Of a stretch of DNA of 64,000 nucleotides, positions 54,977 to 64,000 are shown one piece after another. The position numbers were made by a program, and so were the translations under genes. The stretch is taken from the NCBI GenBank assembly GCA_017979445.1, contig CM030710.1, forward strand, positions 18,090,248-18,154,247. The letters are read 5' to 3'. Within the stretch, counting starts at the first letter, position 1. Every line of letters begins with the position of its first letter. Source of the DNA: Akebia trifoliata (taxonomy: Eukaryota > Streptophyta > Magnoliopsida > Ranunculales > Lardizabalaceae). The notes below the pieces were generated by a model. The model saw only the letters and a list, made by a program, of their open reading frames with translations. It ran no database searches and had not been told where the DNA came from.

Positions 54977-57900
54977 TGTAACATCCCGGATTTTCAACTC
55001 ATATCTCGAAAAAATTAAATAGTGAGATTTGGAGGAAAATGTCGAAGGAGAGATTTAGAGTAAAATACTCGAACATTGCTATGATTAATTTCGAGAAAAA
55101 CCGACTTCGCCATTAGATTCAAAAAGATCAGAATATATACATTAGCCTGTAAGCAAGTTCGAATTCGAGTTCGGAGGAAAAAGTTAACAAATCCTCGAAT
55201 TTCACGTTAAGTGGGACCCAAAATATTAAAGTTTCATTAGAGTGAGAATCAGTAAGATTTGATGACACCATTAGGTCCGTAACGAAAAATTATTCGACAT
55301 GGTATACTTACTTGTCAATTTTCGAGTTCAAATAGTTAAGTTACAATCGAAACTAGAAATGATGGGAAAATTACAAGTATACGCTCAGCCCTCTTATAAA
55401 AGAAAACTCACTTTCTTCTATTTCATTTCACTTCTTCACTCTTCTCTAAAGAACTCAACTCAGTCATTTTTTAGACCTAGGGTTTGAACCCATTCCTATC
55501 AAGATCTATCCTAATCAAGTCCGAGTTGAACCTCGACGAAAAAGGCAAAGTCGTCGGCGTTGTCGAGTTCTACGTCCTCACCCCATCCAACCTCCATTTT
55601 CTCTTCTTTTCTCTTGGTCTCCCACAAGAATCAGCAAGTGGGTTTGTTTATAATCACTTGGAACCTCATCCAAATCGTAGGAGAGTCGTTGTTGGTCATT
55701 AGGAAGCGGGGAGAGCACCTTCAAAGAGGGTTTCACAACCAACCACTCCGTTGGCACCCGAGTTCAACCACTTTCAGAACTTCAAGCCGCCAAATATTGA
55801 TCCTTAGTGTTGATGCATCACCCTTGGCGTCCACAAACATGTAGGGGATTTTCAATTCCTATTGGTAACTTTAAATTTTGAAATATGCATTTAGGTTTTG
55901 AAACAAAGCTTATTGTTTGCATTTAAATCGTAGAAATTTGTGTTTGATTTCAAATTCATGGTAGAAGTAAATGTTTTGATGATTTTTATCAAGTTTTAAC
56001 TACGAACTCGTGGGTGGGTCGAATGGTTCGAAGAATGGAAGAAGAAATCGAAAAGATGATCGAAAAATCGAAGGTTCGAATGAGGTTTAGGCTGTATGCG
56101 GGAAGGGTCGGTGCCACCGGCACCTGCCGAAAGCATTCTGTTTTCCCACCGACAGAATGGAGCTTCTGCCATCGATGAAATCAAGAAGCAGTCGAAAATT
56201 TTGTTATGTCCGCAGATGTCATCGGTCCCACTGACACCTGCCAATGAGTATTATGCAGTTCCACCGACAGAAACAGTCTTCTTCAGAATTGTATTTTGAC
56301 TTTTGCCTTGAATGCCCCATTGCCTATACTTGATTTTCCACCCTTCATTTCAAGTAAAGATGTCCTCTTTAGTTTTACTTTCCATTTACTTTAAGTTCTT
56401 TAATGAAATTAAGGTTTTACCCCCCATTTTGGAACAATGGGAATGGTTTCGAGATCAAAATCTCAAAGGATCAAAATCCAAATTTTGATTTCAAGAACAA
56501 AATGTAAATTTTAACGATTTTGACAAGTTTTCAAAATGTAATAACTTTCGCATTACTTTGAATTAGATTTCAAAAACTATATGGTGTCGAATCTCATGAT
56601 CGAGACTTTCATTTCGAAAAACCCGTTTTCAATTTCGAGAACTTTAAAAAATTAAGTTTCCGACACTTAGCCAATTTTCACCAAAACAGCTTTGGTCCCG
56701 TGCATCGTTGGGACCTCGTTTTGACTAAAACTTGATGGTTTTTGATAGAAAGACCGAAAATGACTTTGAAAGATTGAAAATGAATGGTTTGACTTGAAGA
56801 GACGAAAAGTGAAAATGTCGAGAGAATAGAAAAAGGGATGAATTGGTAAAATGTCAGAGTCATACCCGAGGGGTGACGTCTGCATTTTACATTATATGTT
56901 GTATGTAGGTTGGTGAAAGGATATCCAGGTTATTAATGAAAGGGTTGCATATTTATTTACGATTATGTTAGCACGTGCACTGAGTACTGTTATTTATTTT
57001 TAGGCCAGGTGGCCATGGTTGCATGGTAGGAACTGGATATCCGTTCTCAACCTTGTTATATTAATTTCTCTTTTGTTTTAAAAGAAAAATCATATATATA
57101 TATATATATGTAGTAATTTTGTGAGCTTTTAAAGGGTTTGTGAATGCCTAAAGGGATAGTGCGTCACATCATCTGGAGGGGTGCACTATCCTGGGATGTA
57201 CGGTAGGGACCACCAAGCTCATACGTGGTACAGGACGCGTATGAGAGTGGAGTCACAACTGGAATTCGGGTCCATTCATTTCTTATCTTTACCAGTGAAC
57301 GTGTATTGTAAAGGTAGTCGTATACGAGTGGAGTGTCATTTGGGAATTACATGCACACTTGATAGGCATAGACGAAGATGATTGGTCAGTGATCACTAAC
57401 AATCTAATAGTAGTCGAACGTTCTGACACATTGAAAGAGACCCATTGCTTACGGTCACGTCAAACGACCAGTCTGAGCCAAATAAATGGTCCCGCAAGCG
57501 TGGTAAACAACGATCAGCCACAAAATTAGGAACTACAATGTTATTGAGGAATATCATGTCCTGACTGAGAGCGATCCAATCGTGAATCCCAACTCTTTAA
57601 TTTCAATACTCCGCCACTTGTATTATGTATCTGTTGTTATATTTCGAATTATAAACTTAAAAGCATGTGTATTATTTCAATGTTATCAACAACTGTATTT
57701 GCATAAAATGAAAAATGTATAATGAGTATGGATGATTGATGTCATGTGAAACTTTAAAACTGTTTAGTTGCTCAGCCCTGGTTACATATACCAGTTGATC
57801 GTATTTTATTCTGTAAAATCTTGCATGTGTTAAAATGTTTAGTATGTTTTATTCGATCATGTTTAGGGAGGGTTATTAGTAGGAATTGCTTGTGGACCTA

Positions 57901-58384
57901 CTGGGTAACCATTGTTACTCACCTTTCCTTCCTATTTTTTTTAGCTTCAGCACTTGTAGTTACGGAGATAGACGCGGGGTCGGTAAGTAAGGAGTAGCTA
58001 GTCGGTCAGATCGACGCCCAGAATTTGTTGTCCGATGAGCACTAGGGCCATACCCTTTTTGTGTAGTCAGTTTCGTCCAGGTGTATACATATTTTGAAGT
58101 TGAGTTTTAGGGTTGTGTTAGAGTGAAGTTAAATTTTTGTAAGCATGTATATCGCTAAACTTCCGCACTCTGATCTATTTACATGTTAGATGTAATTAGT
58201 CTTCCACTGTTATTCTTGTATTTACATCTTTATATATAAGTTTTGTTATAACTTTGTTTATCAGGTGTTGTGTTCCGTTGAACGCTAACATATATAGAGG
58301 AGGCCATGCCAAAATTTCGAGGTTCCACCTAGCACCTTGAGATTTGGCATTGGGATTTGTGTTAGTGTTCGACGGAACACCACA
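54977..58384 (+). repeat. Tekay 5' LTR, 3408 bp
   Basis: TGTAACATCCCGG ... GAACACCACA. TATA-like TATAAAAG at 55395-55402, (AT)n at 57092-57109. The GC-rich block is larger than in the other copies: two diverged ~113-bp units (about 56105-56275), each with GTGCCACCGGCACCTGCC-like and CACCGACAGAA phrases. This accounts for part of its extra length. Confidence 0.9.
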
Positions 58385-58386
58385 GA

Positions 58387-58397
58387 TGGTATCAGAG
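58387..58397 (+). promoter_or_regulatory. Primer-binding site, tRNA-iMet type
   Basis: TGGTATCAGAG, two bases after the LTR end; eleven bases match the site at 35167-35179, then it diverges. Confidence 0.85.
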
Positions 58398-58743
58398 TAC
58401 AATATTAGATCCGTATGGGATACAGGTCGGTTATGTTTTGGAGAATAGACTGATACCACAACATTAAAGATAATCATAGAGTGTTACTAGGAATCTGATA
58501 TCCGAGCTTATCAGTGGTTCCGTATTGGGATTAGGAGCTCTTCCGTGTCTAGAAGTCCGTAGAGCCTAGTAAGCCTAAGATAAGATCCTAGGTTCATTCT
58601 ACAGTAATGAAAATGGTGTTCATTACTAGATTTCGTATTATAATAATAGTTAATGCTTCCATAAGAACGATATTGACATGGATCTAAGAAGTGCCTTACT
58701 TCTGATAAATAGTCGATTATTGAACTCGCAGGTTAGGAAAGAT

Positions 58744-60600
58744 GCAAGGAAACAGAGTTACAACTGGCCCCATGACACGGAATCAAAGTGGTGGGGAAGA
58801 CCTACCTAGGTCGAGTAAACTCACCAAAATAGAACAGTTTGGGGGTGTGATGAGTGTCTCCAAACACTCAATTATACGCACATTTTCTGGATATTTATCT
58901 TGATTTTTGTACCTATTTCTCTATATTAAGATAATAATCATGATAAGCCTCAAACCACCACGTTGCATGTTAATTAGACTTAATTATATATAAATAAATT
59001 CATTTACTAGATAAATCTAATTACATGTGTTTCTTGTGCAGAAAATCAACAATTTGGAATCAAAATCTCAAGGCAAAAGCATTTGGGCCCACTTTGGAAT
59101 GCCCTAACACTTTGGAATGTCCTAATCCTTTGGAATGCCCTAATCCTTAACTCATATTCTCCTCTTTTGTCTTTTTGTGCAAAGAAAAGTGGAGGCTACT
59201 TTTAGACTCTTCTACACACATTTTTCTCTATAAATAGAGTCTTCATTTCTAGAGAAAGGGTCCCATCTTGATTCTCTTATCCAAGACTCCTTTAATCTAA
59301 GGCTCTTTGCCTATTCTCTTATTTTTTGTATTTTCATTTTCTAGTTATTTTCTTTTGGTTAACTAGTCTTGTAAGAAGTAGAAGAAGAAGAAGTTGTAAT
59401 TTTCTCCATGAAATGAAGAAAAGTTCTTTCATCTCTTGTCTTCCCTCTCTTGCAATGACATTAGGCTAAGTTCCCCTCCATTGGAGAGTGGAAAAGCCTA
59501 GAGCAAGTTCTTGTGTTATTTCTAATTTTATGCCTTTCTTTTATTTAAAATGCTTATGAATTCTCTTTAAGTTTCTTGCACATTTTATTCTTAATATAGA
59601 TACTTTATGCTTAGATTAGATCAAGATAAAGTATGCTAAAATTAGATAATTTGTAGTAAGAAGTTCTCAAGAAATTCTACTTTATTTTTGTTCCTTTATT
59701 TCATTTTAATTGCAAAACTTTCCGATCTAAGGAGCTAACACCAAGCCCTTATGATTGAGTTATAAAAAGGCTAGAGACTAGAAATTGCTCATTAACATGT
59801 TTTAGGTAGATCCACCTCCAATGGTGTTTTAATTCATAAGTTTACTTGCTTTTAATTTCATTTACTTTAGTTTATTTTCTAGCAATTTTACATCTTCTTA
59901 TAAGTTCAAAAATACAAAGAAAAACAGTTTTAATTCCTTTTAGTTAATTTGAATTTTATCTTCTTAGCTTAGCTCTATTCCTCCTTTCTTTTGGGTTCAA
60001 TCCCCTACTTGCCCCACAAGTAAGGTAAAACTAAGATTATTATTAACTCCGGTGAGAAGAACAACGATAGTCTCATCAAGGAGCAGTCTCAGAATTATCC
60101 CAAAGTCAAACACGCATAGAAAATAGACAATCAGAAATGTTTGAGACCCAAATGATTATGGTGGGACAACTGACAAAGAGGTTAGAGAAGATAGAAGAAA
60201 AGCTCGACCATTATTTTAAGGATGAATCCCAAAAGGACCCTAGAATAGATATCCCAACACAAGGAGGACTACGAGAAGAAATAAAAATAGTACAATCATC
60301 GTCTCCAAGCCTATTTGAGGAATGGCAGTTAGGATCCAATAAGAGACAGACAATTATGAAACTAGTAAGGTCACGGGGAAAATTACCATACATAAGTAGC
60401 GAGACTATAGAAATACCCATGTAAGAAATGGAAGAGTTTTGTAAGAAACAATATCATATGAAGTTAAATCAATCGAAGGAAAAAGTAGTGGCATGCTATG
60501 AATACGGGAAGTTGAGACATAAAGGGGTGCAATGCTCAGGTCCACTTCAACCAATTAAGGATGCATGGCTCAGAAAGATGTTAGATAGGCCAATGTAAGG
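58744..60600 (+). pseudogene. Tekay gag, split by an Athila LTR
   Basis: The ATG at 58744 opens MQGNRVTTGPMTRNQSGGED and runs without a stop to LTKIEQ at 58836, where foreign sequence starts. From 60081 the same text resumes (EQSQNY...), and after a frame change an ORF (60137-60424) has a charged coiled-coil stretch, LTKRLEKIEEKLDHYF. A first zinc knuckle (about 60498-60540) reads CYEYGKLRHKGVQC, with one of its three Cys replaced by Tyr. The capsid domain expected between coiled coil and knuckle is missing or unrecognisable. Confidence 0.7.
58848..60078 (+). mobile_element. Lone Athila LTR with attached polypurine tract
   Basis: 1231 bp, TGATGAGTGTCTCC ... GTCTCATCA, nearly identical to the LTRs at 20018 and 29301; TATA box at 59229-59237. 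It has three GGAATGYCCTAA-type units where the others have one or two. Immediately to the left is TTTGGGGGTG (58838-58847), the element's own polypurine tract, not host gag. Host text runs ...AGAACAG before that tract and AGGAGCAG after the LTR, so a clean 5-bp duplication is not visible. Confidence 0.9.
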
Positions 60601-61200
60601 AACAATGAGGCCATCGGGTTTTAACGCCAGTGATGACATGCTTATGCCATCGCAAACGAATCGAACTAGCTGTCAAAAACGAGACGGGATGGAATTACAA
60701 ATATCCCAGGGACAGACCAGTCAACTCCCGACCTCTCATCCTTCCAGATCAGACCCACCCAAGAGACCGATGTATTCAAGGCCAACTGCCTCTGGATCAG
60801 CGTATGCACACTATAGAGCTACTACACCACCAAGTTGCGGGGTGCCTTCATCACTGAGCCATGGAGTGGTTGGAATTCCAACGAGGCCCATAAGGCCAAG
60901 AGTACCAACGAGACAGAGTCAAAGGTTCTAGGCTCCAGTTTACCAATTGCCCACTCCATAGAAATCTATAAAGATAAAATCCCTAACATGTTATGGGTGT
61001 GGTCAAGTAGGACATATTAGGAGAGAGTGGCATCTATCACAGTCGCAGGTAGGGATTGTGACCCAAGAGGAACCAACTGTCTCCGATAATATTTTAGAAG
61101 GTATGATTTTTTAATTATGATGTTAGAAATTGGAGTCCTATGCAATCTTGATTTCCTTTAGATCATATATTGTTGCTAAGATTTTGCACACTTATTGGAG
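60601..61200 (+). pseudogene. Second zinc knuckle and protease debris, Tekay
   Basis: At 60989-61033 the frame gives CYGCGQVGHIRREWH, a zinc knuckle whose last Cys has become Trp. Around 61155-61190 SYIVAKIL resembles the text after the protease active site of gypsy elements, but the DSGA motif itself is absent. Overlapping ORFs at 60605-60931 and 60835-61020 cover Pro/Ser/Arg-rich linker. Confidence 0.55.
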
Positions 61201-62702
61201 CTAGTAATTTATCGAGACGGATCAAGTAAGAAAACTAGTTGCACCACTATCAGAAAAGTTGTCGAGAACTATGGGGGTAAAGAATGTTGATGAGATAGGC
61301 ATTGTTAGGTAAGGTAGGATGGAGTATTATGATTAGAAATGTGTGTTGTGGTATAAGTGTGTTCATAACATGATGATGATATGGTGTTGAGTATGTATGA
61401 ATTAAGGCTATAAGTAATTATTAGAAAGTGAGGTTAGAATGATACCTTGAGAAGGAAGAATGAGGTTTTTGGAAAAGATTAAGTAGGAATTTACCGAATA
61501 AAGGTCTGCAACCTAACAACTGAAATTTGGTGTGTGACAAAAACGAACGAGTATTTGAAGGTAAAACTGGATGTGTGAAAGATGCGCTTCATTAGGAGAG
61601 GTAAGAAATGAATTTACGAATGGGAAAGCATGTTGAATTTGACGATTGCAAAAATTGATAGTATTGTTGAAACGATTGGAATGACAGTAGGGAAGAGTTA
61701 GGTAGAAAAATGTAGTTTCGAAAGTAAGATGGATCAAAATAAGATGCGGGAGAGAATAATGTTGTGATAAGGTTGCGTTAATGGTGATTTAATGGAATTG
61801 TGAGAAAATAAATGAAGTAGATAAGACAATAATACTGTTTATGAATTGAAATTCACAAGAAATAGTTATGAGATTTGTAGAAGCTAATCATGGTACTATC
61901 AGTATTGGGTGATAAGTGGAAATATGTATGATTTAGGAAAAATATAAAGTTACATGAATAAGGATTAATTGATATTAGAAGGATATTTAAACAGTAACTG
62001 GTCAATACTGTGATTTTGGGAGTAGGAAAAGGAAGCATGTGACTTGCGGCTTATGGTACCGTTTGAAATAGTTGAATAGATTTTAAGTAGGTTCATCGCG
62101 TGTTCTACGTACTATGTCGAAGAAGTATTTGTTAGACCATTCACGCGTGATTTAATTGTGAAACAATTTGTTTGATGTAAGAGTTACCTCATGATTAAGG
62201 TTTTTAAATCGTGAAGATTATGACAAAGGTCTTGAGGAGATATCACGATAAGCAAAACTTGGAATATGGAATCGAATGTAGAAATATTGGTGTATTAGGA
62301 ATAAAGGTTTGATGTGATTTGCGAAATAGTATTAGTATAGTGGTGTCTGTAGTAAAACAGCGTATTGAAGAGTGATTTTCATTGTAGGTACAAGTACGCA
62401 TAATAGGCGATGTAGTTGGTAAGGAAAACAATGATAAATGATAGAGGATGGATGAAGGAATTATTGATAGAAATTGGTGGGGAATTGATATGATGTGAGT
62501 TGATTGTATTTTATGATTATACAAATGATAAATTAGTTGGGGTATGAGAATGATTTGCAGTGATTAATGGATGGATGTATTGGGTTGATGAAAAATATGT
62601 GACATGCAGTTAGGAGTTATAAAAGAAATGGGCCTGATAACCTGAATGAATGATAATCGCATATAGGTGTTGTTGGTTATACATGTTGTGTTAGTGGGGT
62701 GG
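61201..62702 (+). other. Degraded Tekay interior, 3' part
   Basis: AG-rich non-coding sequence. From about 61980 it matches 12797-13565, including the decayed HRVF.V...KKYL integrase-end text near 62095-62130. Minus-strand ORFs at 61513-61737, 61853-62038 and 62243-62524 look like chance ORFs in purine-rich sequence. Confidence 0.5.
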
Positions 62703-64000
62703 TGTAGACACCCCATTTTTGCGTCCGCCTGATTAATCAACTCGTCAACCCGATCGCAAGGATTCCCAATGATGGATGTCTATTCCATTGCTTTACTTTG
62801 TTACCAGATTTGTTTCAGAAATCCAGATGAGGTATCTCGAATTGCAAAACCTTAGAAACCACGCTACGCTAGGAAAAGTACGACCCCAAAAACATAGAAA
62901 TCATCATCTTGCAGACCAAAAAGAAGATTCACGATAAAAATCACTAAAAATTACCAAAATACCCCTAACCTCAAAACAACCTTAGAGCCTACGTTACGCT
63001 TAGGAAAACCCATTCGAACACATAAAATGACAAATTGGAACCAAATAAATTATTTCACCAATTTTAACAGAATTTGACAAAATTACGAAAATGCCCCTCA
63101 TAAAGTTCACAACCATTTCACACAAAAAATTTCATAAATAACAAAAACTAATATTTCCATTGAATTCCTTACGAAAAACCGATTCTAAAACATCCTAGAA
63201 CATTAAAAACCGACTTAAAATGTGAAAAGTCCTCTCCGGGGGTAAAACGGTAATTTCACAATTTTCATGATAAAAAATTCCGAAATTAATAAATAAAACA
63301 TTAAATTATTAAATTTAAACATTAATGAAATTAATTTAAAATTTTGAACCTAAAAAATCGATCAATCGGATTTTCGGGTAAAATTGTTGAGGGTTCGTGG
63401 GATATTTCTTTAAGGACCCCTCCATTTGGGGGTCCAAAGAATTAAAGAAATAATGGAGGGGGGTTCTCCAAAAATTAAAAGTAAATCAAGCAAGACTGAA
63501 GTCAAGGTATTAAAGTCAATCAAGTGAGACTAAAGTCAAAATTAAAGTCAATTAAGCAAGACTGAAGTCAAGATATTAAAAGTCAATCAATTAAGATTAA
63601 AGTCAAAACATTAAAAGTCAATCAAATAAGACCAAAAGTCATAATAGAGTTCTAATTAAATAATAACTCTATCTAATAGAGTTCTAACTTAAAAACAATT
63701 CTACCTAAAACAATTCTAATTAAAACACAATTCTACCTAAAACAAGTTAAACTAAAACACAACTCTAATTAAAAGATCTCTAATTAAACAATAACTCTAT
63801 CCAAATCAACCCTAAAAAACATCTATAAATAGAGGTGCTCACACCCTATTTTCGTATCAAATCATAAACCCTAAGAGAAGTAGGTCTAGAAGCTCCCCTA
63901 GCCCCCCATAAACCCTAGTTTTGGAGCCCCAACTCCTTAGCTAACATCCCTCCTTCAATTTTAGTCTAGAAAACACCCAAAAGCCTTCTAAAAACATCCC
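62703..64000 (+). repeat. Ogre/Tat-type LTR, 5' portion
   Basis: Begins TGTAGACACCCCATTTTTGC directly after the Tekay interior (GTGGGGTGG) and matches 4180 back to about 2900 in reverse, and 1 onward. TATA box TATAAATAG at 63824-63832. It runs off the window before its 3' end, so whether an internal region follows is unknown. Confidence 0.88.
63824..63832 (+). promoter_or_regulatory. LTR TATA box (Ogre)
   Basis: TATAAATAG, same position as in the other three copies. Confidence 0.6.

Larger units (their letters stand above)
54977..62702 (+). mobile_element. Tekay-type LTR retrotransposon, gag remnant only
   Basis: 5' LTR 54977-58384, primer site 58387-58397, then an interior with a gag start, zinc-knuckle remnants and a long degraded 3' part that matches 12797-13634. 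No RT, RNase H or integrase core is recognisable. It is interrupted by an Athila LTR (58848-60078) and cut off at 62702 by an Ogre LTR. It inserted into the Tat element to its left. Confidence 0.85.

Noticed and set aside
60605..61020. Overlapping plus-strand ORFs as separate genes
   Set aside because: They cover the Pro/Ser/Arg-rich gag linker between two decayed zinc knuckles.

Overview
This window looks like plant nuclear DNA, probably from a dicot with a repeat-rich genome. It is AT-rich and almost wholly built from nested transposable elements. The evidence is long-LTR retrotransposons of the Athila, Tekay/Del and Ogre/Tat lineages (tRNA-Asp, tRNA-iMet and tRNA-Arg type primer sites, LTRs with TATA boxes), a copia-type fragment, a CACTA DNA transposon, and captured gene pieces with plant-type introns. 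I see no intact host gene, no rRNA or tRNA gene and no prokaryotic feature. The species cannot be named from this.

Left part (1-19606). 1-1421 is an Ogre-type LTR fragment, followed by diverged LTR debris (1422-2465). 2466-12796 is a minus-strand Ogre/Tat element with two LTRs, a tRNA-Arg type primer site, a polypurine tract, four families of internal tandem repeats, and coding DNA reduced to a pre-RT piece fused to an integrase piece. 12797-16803 is the 3' end of a Tekay-type element (plus strand), and 16804-19201 the 3' end of a diverged Athila-type element.

Middle part (19607-45937). A minus-strand Tekay element (19612-38327, target duplication ATAAG) has long LTRs and a deleted gag-integrase core. 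Its 3' LTR is split by an Athila element (20018-30496, target duplication CTCTA) with nearly identical LTRs and a recognisable gag-protease-RT-RNase H-integrase carrying several stops and frameshifts. Outside the Tekay copy lies an older Tat-type integrase tail (about 38490-38810, continuing at 45938). It is split by a CACTA transposon (38814-45934, target duplication AAT) that carries an aspartate aminotransferase exon, a PPR-protein 3' end and other exon-like pieces.

Right part (45938-64000). Old gypsy debris leads into a copia-type LTR and gag start (about 47100-48961). That gag is broken by a second Tat-type element on the minus strand (48962-54976: LTR, integrase, archaeal-type RNase H). 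This in turn is broken by a Tekay-type element on the plus strand (54977-62702), whose gag is split by an Athila LTR carrying a stub of polypurine tract (58848-60078). That Tekay copy is cut by an Ogre-type LTR starting at 62703 and running off the window.

Of the LTR elements whose internal region lies mostly in the window, only the Athila copy still shows a reverse transcriptase, and that one is broken. The others would need enzymes supplied from elsewhere.
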